This document shows, in pieces, positions 57,312-64,000 of a stretch of 64,000 nt of DNA. The DNA is from JAZDPK01 sp043797615. GTDB taxonomy: Bacteria; Patescibacteriota; Patescibacteriia; UBA11705; JABHMO01. The stretch lies in the NCBI GenBank assembly GCA_043797615.1, contig JAZDPK010000048.1, positions 1 through 64,000 on the forward strand. The letters are read 5' to 3'. Positions within the stretch are counted from its first letter, which is position 1, and every line of letters starts with the position of its first letter. A model generated the notes under the pieces. That model was not told the origin of the DNA, did not search any database, and worked only from the letters and a program-made list of their open reading frames with translations. The position numbers and the translations under genes are program-made.

Positions 57312-59156
57312 ATGAATCAAAATAATTTCACCATCAGACCGACCGACGACGTCGAGAAAATCGAGGAGGAGATCATCGAGGCCGCGGACAAGGCCGGCAG
57401 GAAAAACGTGATCGTCAACATTTTTTCGTTTCCGGCAAAAAGGCTGAAGCGGCGCTGGCACGTCAGATACAAATTCAATAAAAAACATCTGGTGATGGAT
57501 ATTCTTATCGCCGTCGGGATTTTGGTTTTGATCGGTTTGAACATTTTCTGGGCGTACGGCGGGTTCCATTATTTCATCAATAATTTGAACGTCGTTGTTT
57601 CTTCGGCGAAAACAGAATGCCAGAGCGGCGAATCGGCCGCGTTCACGGTCAATTACGCCAACAACAACAGCTATAAAATCGAAGAAGCGGTTTTAAGCGT
57701 GCGCTGGCCGAAGAATTTCCAAGTGGAAAAAGTTTCCGCCCTGAATTTCAATTTGAGCGACAATACCGTTGATCTCGGCAGTCTGAAAGCCGGCGCCAAC
57801 GGCGGATTTACGGCGAGCGGCCGGGTGATCGGCGATTTGAACGAGGAGCAGATTTTAATGGTAAACATCAATTATTACAAAACCGGCAAGACCGGCGTGC
57901 GCCTGATCGGCCAATTCGAGAACAATAGCAGTTTCAAATACAAAATTACCGGCAGTTATTTGTCCGTTCAAAACGATTTGCCGGAACGCTTGGCGAATCA
58001 GGAAAAATGGCCGTGGACGATTAAAATAAAAAACACCAGCGCGGACATTACTTATGAAAAAATCGTTGTTGTTCCGAACGTTGACAATGAACTTGTCGCC
58101 GATAAAAATGAGTACACGATTGAGAATTTGGCGCCGGGGAAAGAGGCGAGCGTCATTATCAATGGAAAATTAATCACGGAGAAAACAAGTAAATCGCTCG
58201 GCTTTAAAGTCTATTGGCAAAAAGGGGACTGGAAATTATTGCAAGCCGATTTTCAAAAAGAAACGCCGGTTTTGCAGCCGAATTTTCAGCTTAGCCACAG
58301 TTTTGGCAAAACCGGATCAATTAACCCTGGCGAGTGGGTTGATTTAACCATGGATTATAATAACGCCGGCGATTACACTTTGGAAAACGCGGAATTGAGT
58401 TTAAATTTAACCGGAGAGTACTGGGATTTGAGCCAAGTGAAAAAAGAAACCGGCCGCGTTGTCGGCAACAAAATCGTTTGGAATTTCAGCGATCTGCCGC
58501 GCTTGGCTTTGATCCAGCCGCGCGAAAAAGGCCAGATAAAATTGAGCGTCAAAACCAAAGAATTCGTGGCCAACAGCCAGGCGCTGAATCTGGCCAGTTC
58601 GACTTCGGCGAAATACAAGATCGGCGGCCAAGCCGTTGAAATGATCGGCGATGAAATAAATTCGCGCTTGAACAGCAATTTGTCGGCCAGCGTTTATCCG
58701 ATGTATTTCGCGCTGACCGGCGATCAGCTGGGGCGCGGACCATTGCCGCCCCGCGTTGGCAAAGAAACGAAGTATTGGATTTTCGTTAAATTGATTAACG
58801 ACATAAGCGCCGTGAAAAACGTTTCCGTTAAAATCGGACTGCCGGCGAACGTCGTGGCCACCGGCCTGACCAGCGTGCCGGTCGGCGATCCGATCCAATT
58901 TGACAATAATAAAAGAGAATTTGTCTGGCAGATCAGCGAAGTTCCGGTCAAGCCGGCGAACATCGGCTTTGCATTCGAAGCGGGCATCATTCCGACGCTT
59001 TTGCAAGCCGGAACTTATCCGGCCTTGATCGACAGCATAATCGTTTCCGGTTACGACAGCGCTACCGGCGACAAAATCGAGAAATCATTCGGCGGCGTGA
59101 CGACGAACCTGAACCATGATCCGAAAGGAAAATTGAAAGACGGAGCGGCTCGTTAA
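57312..59156 (+). CDS. Large single-span surface protein with Ig-like repeats
   Basis: The protein is 614 residues from MNQNNFTIRPTDDVEKIEEE. About 50 cytoplasmic residues, one helix (MDILIAVGILVLIGLNIFWA) and a long extracytoplasmic part of repeated beta-sandwich units (ESAAFTVNYANNNSYKIEEA; WTIKIKNTSADITYEKIVVV; EWVDLTMDYNNAGDYTLENA). These look like DUF11/CARDB-type domains. It lies next to the GH-like protein and may scaffold surface glycans. No family is certain. An upstream TTG start is less likely. Confidence 0.65.
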   Translation: MNQNNFTIRPTDDVEKIEEEIIEAADKAGRKNVIVNIFSFPAKRLKRRWHVRYKFNKKHLVMDILIAVGILVLIGLNIFWAYGGFHYFINNLNVVVSSAKTECQSGESAAFTVNYANNNSYKIEEAVLSVRWPKNFQVEKVSALNFNLSDNTVDLGSLKAGANGGFTASGRVIGDLNEEQILMVNINYYKTGKTGVRLIGQFENNSSFKYKITGSYLSVQNDLPERLANQEKWPWTIKIKNTSADITYEKIVVVPNVDNELVADKNEYTIENLAPGKEASVIINGKLITEKTSKSLGFKVYWQKGDWKLLQADFQKETPVLQPNFQLSHSFGKTGSINPGEWVDLTMDYNNAGDYTLENAELSLNLTGEYWDLSQVKKETGRVVGNKIVWNFSDLPRLALIQPREKGQIKLSVKTKEFVANSQALNLASSTSAKYKIGGQAVEMIGDEINSRLNSNLSASVYPMYFALTGDQLGRGPLPPRVGKETKYWIFVKLINDISAVKNVSVKIGLPANVVATGLTSVPVGDPIQFDNNKREFVWQISEVPVKPANIGFAFEAGIIPTLLQAGTYPALIDSIIVSGYDSATGDKIEKSFGGVTTNLNHDPKGKLKDGAAR

Positions 59157-59196
59157 TCCTAAAAGCAACAAATCCTACGGCAAAAATACAGATAAA

Positions 59197-59230
59197 ATCC
59201 GGATCAATATCCTTTGATTCGGATTTTTCA
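59197..59230 (+). terminator. Intrinsic terminator
   Basis: AAATCCGGATCAA / TTTGATTCGGATTT, T-run. Confidence 0.75.
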
Positions 59231-59237
59231 TTCCATC

Positions 59238-59265
59238 TTGACATTCGTTTTCATATTGCTATAAT
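59238..59265 (+). promoter_or_regulatory. Promoter for the gene at 59,326
   Basis: TTGACA at 59,238-59,243, 16 bases, TATAAT at 59,260-59,265. Confidence 0.8.
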
Positions 59266-59325
59266 TGCATATCATCATTGTTCATTGATCAAATAAACCC
59301 ATAAAACACAGAAGGAGGTGCGGAA

Positions 59326-60075
59326 ATGGCGTTTTCAAAGTTGAAAAAGGAGTTGAAGGAGCTGGTGTCGGCGGAAGACGTTCCACTCGGCGATTTGTCT
59401 TTCGCGATTCTGGGCGTCATCGGCAAGGCCGGTTCGGAAGCCGAAGAGCGGGAGCTTGTGCAGTTTGTCATTGAAAATTTCTGGCTGCTGACATCGAGCC
59501 GCAAGATTGAACTCGAAACAGCGCTCAGCCGGCAAGAATTCAATCGAATCGTTGAATCGCTGAGCCAATACAATTTGCTTGAGGACTTGTTCGTTATTTT
59601 TCAAAAAAACAACAATACGCCTCAAGACACGGCCAAGGCTTTCGTTGAATATTTGAGAAAGTTCAACAAAAAAGAATGCTCGGTGATTTTGACCGTCGCG
59701 GCTTCATCTTTTCTTCCTTATGTTTACTTTCCCAATTTGCCCGAGCAAGTTGATCATCAACAGCTCTCTGCGATATTGAACAGGTATCATCGGCAATTCG
59801 TGATGATAGAGAGAATGTTGAAGCAGGAAAGTTGGTGCTCGCAGAGAAAAGTCGCGAAAATATTGAGAGTGATTGAAAGCCTGACGGATCCGCAGGCAAA
59901 GGTCCTGGCTTTTACGTATGCGATGAGCGCAACGCAGAAAATGAGCGCGCCGGTGCAGATCATCCCGATTATCGATCCGCGCGCGCTGCAGAACGCGATG
60001 TTTTCCAATCCGGCCGGCGCCGCCGATGTCGACGACGAGCCGCCGCCTCCCTTGGACAAAAACAAATTGATCTGA
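59326..60075 (+). CDS. Soluble helical protein, orphan
   Basis: The protein is 249 residues, probably all helical through about residue 210, with a Pro-rich end (DDEPPPPLDKNKLI). There is no signal peptide or cysteine motif. AAGGAGGT placed 8 bases before the ATG is a nearly perfect anti-16S match, and the promoter is consensus. It has its own terminator. I do not recognise the family. It is the only gene of the strong-Shine-Dalgarno class in the last 20 kb and lies directly before the heat-shock operon. Confidence 0.6.
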   Translation: MAFSKLKKELKELVSAEDVPLGDLSFAILGVIGKAGSEAEERELVQFVIENFWLLTSSRKIELETALSRQEFNRIVESLSQYNLLEDLFVIFQKNNNTPQDTAKAFVEYLRKFNKKECSVILTVAASSFLPYVYFPNLPEQVDHQQLSAILNRYHRQFVMIERMLKQESWCSQRKVAKILRVIESLTDPQAKVLAFTYAMSATQKMSAPVQIIPIIDPRALQNAMFSNPAGAADVDDEPPPPLDKNKLI

Positions 60076-60093
60076 TCAACCGATTCATCGGGC

Positions 60094-60120
60094 GCCAACG
60101 CTTTGGCGCCTTTTATTTTG
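60094..60120 (+). terminator. Intrinsic terminator
   Basis: GGCGCCA / TGGCGCC, then TTTTATTTT. Confidence 0.85.
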
Positions 60121-60121
60121 G

Positions 60122-60203
60122 ACGTGGGAGGTGGGAAGTTGGAGGTTAGAAAAAATCGCAAATTAATCTTTCTCATTACCCACATCTCACATCCAATTTC
60201 CAT
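60122..60203. repeat. Inverted heptamer array before CIRCE
   Basis: The left arm has ACGTGGG, AGGTGGG, AAGTTGG and AGGTTAG. The right arm has TTACCCA, CATCTCA, CATCCAA and TTTCCAT. The period is 7. Same family as 41,061-41,138. Confidence 0.8.
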
Positions 60204-60204
60204 T

Positions 60205-60246
60205 TTAGCAGTCTGCTTGACAGAGTGCTAATTCGCTTGGTATAAT
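60205..60246 (+). promoter_or_regulatory. CIRCE operator overlapping the hrcA promoter
   Basis: The CIRCE inverted repeat TTAGCAGTC - 9 bases - GAGTGCTAA (60,205-60,231) has one mismatch to the consensus. TTGACA (60,217-60,222) lies in its spacer and TATAAT (60,241-60,246) 18 bases on, so HrcA bound here would block RNA polymerase. Confidence 0.92.
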
Positions 60247-60281
60247 GCATTTGCCCAATTTTTTTCTCGTTACTTTTCCTT

Positions 60282-60974
60282 ATGAATCCCCGCCAGCAAA
60301 AGCTGATCAAATCAATCATCGAGAATTACATCAAGACCTGCCAGCCCATCGCGTCGGGTTTTTTGGTCGGCAAAGTGGCGGAGCATTTGAGCCCGGCAAC
60401 CGTTAGAAACGAAATGGCGACGCTGGAAAAGGAAGGCTACATTTTCCAGCCGCACACTTCGGCCGGCCGCATTCCCACGGAAAAAGCGTATCGATTCTAT
60501 GTTGACAATTATTTGAACAACGAGCGCGAATTGACGGACAAGGAAAAGCAGATTTTGAACGAATTGCAAAAGCAGAATATCGAAGACCGGGAAAAAATCA
60601 AGAATTTCGCCAAGACGATCGCGCATCTGTCGAAGCAGGGCGTGATGGTGACTTTTTCCGAGTGCGACAATTATTATACCGGCGTGTCCAACATTTTCAG
60701 CCAGCCGGAATTCCAGGATTCGAATCTGGTGGTTAATCTTTCTTCGATTATCGATCATCTGGACAATAAGGTGATTGATCTGATCAATAAAAAAAGAACC
60801 GCGCCGGAAATCCTGATCGGCAAGCAGAATCCGATCGGCGGCGATTGCAGTTTGATCGTGTTCAATTATCAGATCGGCCAATATAAAGGAATCATCGGTT
60901 TGCTCGGGCCGATGCGGATGGAGTATCAGAAAAATTATACGTTGCTGAAGGAGAGCGTTAAGTTGCTTAAATAG
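60282..60974 (+). CDS. hrcA: Heat-inducible transcription repressor HrcA
   Basis: The protein is 230 residues, shorter than the usual 340. The N-terminal winged helix (IIENYIKTCQPIASGFLVGK, LSPATVRNEMATLEKEGYIF, HTSAGRIPTEKAYRFYVD) is complete; the GAF-like core is reduced. HrcA binds CIRCE, found just upstream, and represses hrcA-grpE-dnaK. A nonamer array begins at its stop codon. No Shine-Dalgarno. Confidence 0.94.
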   Translation: MNPRQQKLIKSIIENYIKTCQPIASGFLVGKVAEHLSPATVRNEMATLEKEGYIFQPHTSAGRIPTEKAYRFYVDNYLNNERELTDKEKQILNELQKQNIEDREKIKNFAKTIAHLSKQGVMVTFSECDNYYTGVSNIFSQPEFQDSNLVVNLSSIIDHLDNKVIDLINKKRTAPEILIGKQNPIGGDCSLIVFNYQIGQYKGIIGLLGPMRMEYQKNYTLLKESVKLLK

Positions 60975-61078
60975 CAAGACTAGCCAGACAAGCGAGACCA
61001 GCAAGACAAGTCTCATGTGAATAAATCCAAAATGTAACTCGTTTAGCTCGTCTTGCCTGTCTTGCTCGTTTTACTCAA
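60974..61078. repeat. Inverted nonamer array between hrcA and grpE
   Basis: The left arm is four units of GCAAGACTA / GCGAGACCA (60,974-61,009). The right arm is five units of CTTGCTCGT / TTAGCTCGT (61,034-61,078). The period is 9 and the arms are complementary around a 24-base spacer. It starts on the last base of the hrcA stop codon. Confidence 0.9.
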
Positions 61079-61096
61079 TAAATCTAAATTTATATT

Positions 61097-61666
61097 ATGC
61101 TAAAAAAAGACGATAAAACAAAACATGACAAGGAGTTCGAAGATCTGCGCGTCAAATGCGCCGAATACTTGGACGGCTGGAAGCGGGCGAGCGCGGACTA
61201 TCAGAATTTGGTCAAGGAAACCGCGAAAAGCAGGCGCGAATACGTGAATTACGCGAATGAAAATCTGATTTTGGAAATGCTGCCGATTCTTGACAATTTC
61301 AAACTCGCGTTTAACCAAATCCCTGAATCGGAAAAAAACAGCGCTTGGGTGGCCGGATTCCAGCATATCAAGAAGCAATTGGAGGAGTTGTTGAAAGGCA
61401 ACGGCTGCGAAGAAATTAAGACCGTGGGACATCTGTTCAATCCGCTTGAACACGAGGCGATTGAGCAAGTTAATACTGAAGCGCACGCGGACAATGCCGT
61501 TGTCCTTGAAAAGAGGCCGGGCTACAAGTTGAACAATAAAGTTGTTCAGGCGGCGAAGGTGGTTGTTAACATGAGAGACAAGGGGGACACGTGCGACGAG
61601 AGTGACAGGGGTGATATTGAGAATAAATTGCCAAAAGAAGAAAACGAGGATAAAAGCAAAACGTAG
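61097..61666 (+). CDS. grpE: Nucleotide exchange factor GrpE
   Basis: The protein is 189 residues. The N-terminal helix pair (KCAEYLDGWKRASADYQN, RREYVNYANENLILEMLPIL) and the C-terminal beta domain (GHLFNPLEHEAIEQV, VVLEKRPGYKLNNKVVQAAK) are as expected. GrpE speeds ADP release from DnaK. After the conserved VQAAKVVVN the protein continues with RDK-GDT-CDE-SDR-GDI, encoded by a nonamer array (61,574-61,618). The operon order is hrcA-grpE-dnaK. Confidence 0.95.
   Translation: MLKKDDKTKHDKEFEDLRVKCAEYLDGWKRASADYQNLVKETAKSRREYVNYANENLILEMLPILDNFKLAFNQIPESEKNSAWVAGFQHIKKQLEELLKGNGCEEIKTVGHLFNPLEHEAIEQVNTEAHADNAVVLEKRPGYKLNNKVVQAAKVVVNMRDKGDTCDESDRGDIENKLPKEENEDKSKT
61574..61618 (+). repeat. In-frame nonamer array inside grpE
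   Basis: Five 9-base units with GAC/GAT at the centre (AGAGACAAG, GGGGACACG, TGCGACGAG, AGTGACAGG, GGTGATATT), coding for five x-D-x tripeptides. Confidence 0.75.
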
Positions 61667-61689
61667 AAAGAGGATCGCTTGGTAAATAG

Positions 61690-61806
61690 AGCATTGAAGA
61701 TTGCTTCGCTTCGCCTGCCTGCTCGCCTCCGCGAAGCGCTTCTCGCCGTCGCGTAGCCGCTATGGCGGAGCACGGCGGCGGAGCGGGGCCGGCCGGCAAG
61801 CTCGCA
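61690..61806. repeat. Compound palindromic repeats between grpE and dnaK
   Basis: AGATTGCTTCGCTTCG...GCAAGCTCGCAATGAC forms an outer inverted pair. Inserted in it is CTCGCCGTCGCG...GCGGAGCACGGCGGCGG (61,737-61,787), matching the repeat in gyrB. The remaining part up to 61,870 shows nothing else. Confidence 0.6.
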
Positions 61807-61871
61807 ATGACATTCATTAGGTAAAGCCCGCGATTAAATCATTAAGGTAATAATAATCATAATAAATAATT

Positions 61872-61950
61872 GCTAGGTTATTAAGTCTATTGGTTAACTT
61901 GTCATTTGAACCAGTTAACCAGTGAACTAGTTAACCAGTAAACCAGATAA
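61872..61950. repeat. Inverted octamer array before dnaK
   Basis: The left arm has units GCTAGGTT, ATTAAGTC, TATTGGTT and AACTTGTC. The right arm has five units CCAGTTAA / CCAGTGAA / CTAGTTAA / CCAGATAA (61,911-61,950). The period is 8 and it ends one base before the dnaK ATG. Same unit as before rodA. Confidence 0.85.
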
Positions 61951-61951
61951 T

Positions 61952-63919
61952 ATGTCCAAGATACTTGGCATCGATCTCGGCACCACGAACAGCTGCGTCG
62001 CCATCATGGAAGGCGGGCAGCCGAAAATTTTAGAAAACAAGGAAGGCAATCGCACCACGCCTTCGATCGTCGCGATTTCAAAGACCGGCGAACGCCTGGT
62101 CGGTTTGACCGCGAAAAGGCAGTCGGTGACCAATCCGAAAGACACGATTTTTTCCGTGAAACGGCTGATCGGCCGGCGGTTCGACAGCGACGAAGTGAAG
62201 CGCGACAAGGAAGTTTTGCCTTACGAAATCGTCAAATCCGGCAACGGCGTGAAAATAAAAATGTCGGGCAAGGAATATACGCCGGAAGAAATTTCCGCGA
62301 TGATTCTGCAAAAATTGAAAGCGGACGCGGAAGACCGGCTCGGCGAAAAGATCGAAGAAGCGATCATCACCGTTCCCGCCTATTTCGACGATTCCCAGCG
62401 CCAAGCCACGAAGGTCGCCGGCGAAATCGCCGGCCTTAAAGTCCGCCGCATCATCAACGAGCCGACGGCTGCGGCTTTGGCGTACGGCTTCGGCCAAAAG
62501 AACGGCGGCGCGAAAGGCAAGCAAATCGCGGTTTACGATCTGGGCGGCGGCACTTTTGACATTTCCATTCTCGATGTCAGTTCCGACACCGTTGAAGTGA
62601 AATCAACCAACGGCGACACGCACCTTGGCGGCGACGATTTCGACCGAAAAATAATCGATTGGATAATCAACGAATTCAAAAAGCAAAGCGGCCTGGATTT
62701 GAGCCGCGACGTGATGGCGCTCCAGCGCGTGAAGGAAGCGGCGGAAAAAGCCAAAATCGAATTGTCCACTTCGCAGGAAACGGAAATCAACCAGCCGTTC
62801 ATCGGCCAGGACAAGGACGGCAGTCCGGTTCATTTGGTCATAAAATTATCAAGATCGAAAATGGAAGAGCTTGTTTATCAATTGGTGGAAAATACGATCG
62901 CGCCGTGCCAGGCGGCATTGAAAGACGCCGGTTTGGGCGTGGGCGATTTGGATGAAGTGATCCTGGTCGGCGGCATGACCCGCATGCCGTTGGTTTTGAA
63001 AAAAGTGGAAGAATTTTTCAAGAAAAAACCGAATATCAGCGTCAATCCCGACGAAGTGGTGGCGGCCGGAGCGGCGGTGCAAGCCGGAGTTTTGCAAGGC
63101 GACATAAAAGACGTTTTATTGTTAGACGTTACGCCGTTGTCGCTGGGAATTGAAACGCTGGGCGGCGTGATGACAAAATTAATCGAAAGAAATACGACCG
63201 TGCCGACTCAGAAAACCCAAGTTTTCTCAACGGCCAGCGACAGCCAAACGACCGTGGAAATTCACGTTCTGCAAGGCGAGCGCGAAATGGCCGATGGAAA
63301 TAAAACGCTCGGCAGATTCATTCTCGACGGCATACCGAACGCGCCGCGCGGCATTCCGCAGATCGAAGTGACTTTCGACATCGACGCGAACGGCATTTTG
63401 AACGTGAAAGCGAAGGACAAAGCCACGAGCAAAGAACAGAAAATCACGATCACCGCATCTTCGGGTTTGAGCAAGGATGAAGTCGAAAAAATGAAAAAGG
63501 ACGCGGAAGCGCACGCCGAGGAAGACAAAAAGAAAAAAGAGCAGATTGAAATAAAGAATCAGGCCGATTCAGTTGTTTACGCCACGGAAAAAATGATTAA
63601 AGACGCTGGCGACCCCTCGACAAGCTCGGGGCAGGCGAAGATTCCGGAGGATGTTAAAAAAGATTTGACCGATAAAATTGAAGATCTGAAAAAGATTAAA
63701 GACGGCGAAGACACGGACGCGATAAAAAAGAAATTGGAAGAGATAAATCAGATCGCGATGAAGTTGGGAGAAGCGATGTATAAGCAGCAGGGCGAACAAG
63801 GCAAACAGGGCGGACAAGGCGAAAATGGCAAAACAGAAGAACCCTCCTCCGCCAAGGCTTCGGAGGGCGAGCCGAAAAACGAAAAGACCGAAGAAGGAAA
63901 TTTCACCGAGAAAAAGTAA
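61952..63919 (+). CDS. dnaK: Molecular chaperone DnaK
   Basis: The protein is 655 residues. It has GIDLGTTNSCVAIMEGGQPK at the start, VYDLGGGTFDISIL, ILVGGMTRMPLV, and the substrate-binding-domain phrase LLDVTPLSLGIETLGG. It is an ATP-driven Hsp70 and the last gene of the hrcA operon. The disordered C-terminal lid region carries two inserted palindromic repeats: one codes for DPSTSSGQAK (about 553-562) and one for PSSAKASEGE (about 631-640). The ATG follows an octamer array and has no Shine-Dalgarno. Confidence 0.98.
   Translation: MSKILGIDLGTTNSCVAIMEGGQPKILENKEGNRTTPSIVAISKTGERLVGLTAKRQSVTNPKDTIFSVKRLIGRRFDSDEVKRDKEVLPYEIVKSGNGVKIKMSGKEYTPEEISAMILQKLKADAEDRLGEKIEEAIITVPAYFDDSQRQATKVAGEIAGLKVRRIINEPTAAALAYGFGQKNGGAKGKQIAVYDLGGGTFDISILDVSSDTVEVKSTNGDTHLGGDDFDRKIIDWIINEFKKQSGLDLSRDVMALQRVKEAAEKAKIELSTSQETEINQPFIGQDKDGSPVHLVIKLSRSKMEELVYQLVENTIAPCQAALKDAGLGVGDLDEVILVGGMTRMPLVLKKVEEFFKKKPNISVNPDEVVAAGAAVQAGVLQGDIKDVLLLDVTPLSLGIETLGGVMTKLIERNTTVPTQKTQVFSTASDSQTTVEIHVLQGEREMADGNKTLGRFILDGIPNAPRGIPQIEVTFDIDANGILNVKAKDKATSKEQKITITASSGLSKDEVEKMKKDAEAHAEEDKKKKEQIEIKNQADSVVYATEKMIKDAGDPSTSSGQAKIPEDVKKDLTDKIEDLKKIKDGEDTDAIKKKLEEINQIAMKLGEAMYKQQGEQGKQGGQGENGKTEEPSSAKASEGEPKNEKTEEGNFTEKK
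63614..63636. repeat. CCCTCGACAAGCTCGGG repeat inside dnaK
   Basis: The 17-base core is identical to 21,188-21,204 and close to 13,248. It codes for STSSGQ in the DnaK tail. Confidence 0.7.
63842..63869. repeat. CCTCCG...CGGAGG palindrome inside dnaK
   Basis: CCTCCGCCAAGGCTTCGGAG forms a hairpin in the coding sequence and gives SSAKASEG. Confidence 0.65.
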
Positions 63920-63947
63920 TTATAAATTATCTATTGAGCTTAAAAGG

Positions 63948-63998
63948 GTTGAGCCTGCCGGCAGGCAGGCGAACCGCGGAATTTTCCAGCGGTTCGCG
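63948..63998. repeat. Palindromes after dnaK
   Basis: GCCTGCCGGCAGGCAGGC and then CGAACCGC / GCGGTTCG. No T-run is seen before the window ends. Confidence 0.55.
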
Positions 63999-64000
63999 AA

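Noticed and set aside
1..64000. Recoded UGA as seen in Gracilibacteria and SR1
   Set aside because: Many genes end in TGA at the expected family C-terminus (for example rodA), and no in-frame TGA interrupts a conserved domain.

Overview
The window looks like a chromosomal segment of a Patescibacteria (Candidate Phyla Radiation) bacterium, probably Parcubacteria-like. The evidence is small standalone ribosomal and translation genes, many short Zn-ribbon and single-membrane-span proteins of no known family, type IV-pilus-free but glycan-rich gene content, frameshifted or cargo-loaded restriction systems, and very repeat-rich intergenic DNA. TGA is used as an ordinary stop, so the code is standard. 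The lineage call is inference; no rRNA is present.

Layout. 1-5.5 kb: small Zn-ribbon and membrane or lipoprotein genes around the minus-strand block secE-nusG-rplK-rplA. 5.7-10.5 kb: gyrB (minus), then a frameshifted DNA methyltransferase and a probable restriction partner. 10.5-19 kb: rodA, bL25, a DUF3048 protein, a RhuM pseudogene, an EamA transporter and orphan envelope proteins. 19-27.4 kb: prfA-prmC, rpmE, lgt, tRNA-Asp, infC-rpmI-rplT, a GIY-YIG protein, the tmRNA gene and smpB. 27.7-33 kb: AI-2E-type permease, a catalytically dead HtrA-like protein, a Wzz-like protein and a coiled-coil protein. 33.3-41 kb: an envelope island with three Cys-rich lipoproteins that share a new-looking C-terminal domain; one has 19 tandem Cys modules. 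41-45.4 kb: radical SAM, O-antigen-ligase-like, NYN and BRO-N genes. 45.4-52 kb: a restriction-modification operon (fused nuclease-methyltransferase and HsdS) with three cargo genes between the subunits. 52-59 kb: two GT4 glycosyltransferases, a glycoside-hydrolase/FG-GAP protein, a GxxExxY protein and a surface protein. 59.3-64 kb: an orphan gene, then the CIRCE-controlled hrcA-grpE-dnaK heat-shock operon.

How it fits together. The lgt gene can lipidate the five lipobox proteins seen here. The Wzz-like, ligase-like and GT4 proteins suggest a surface polysaccharide. The smpB, ssrA, prfA and prmC genes cover translation termination and ribosome rescue. Genes fall into two expression styles. 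Orphan Zn-ribbon and envelope genes have near-consensus TTGACA/TATAAT promoters, strong AGGAGG ribosome sites and their own terminators. Housekeeping genes almost all lack a Shine-Dalgarno sequence.

The most unusual feature is non-coding. Most gaps between genes hold arrays of short units repeated with a period of exactly 7, 8 or 9 bases, usually as two inverted arms around a 20-80 base spacer. Arms often touch the stop codon of one gene and the start codon of the next. One array lies in frame inside grpE. Several other palindromic elements are inserted in gyrB and dnaK coding sequence and beside tRNA and tmRNA 3' ends.
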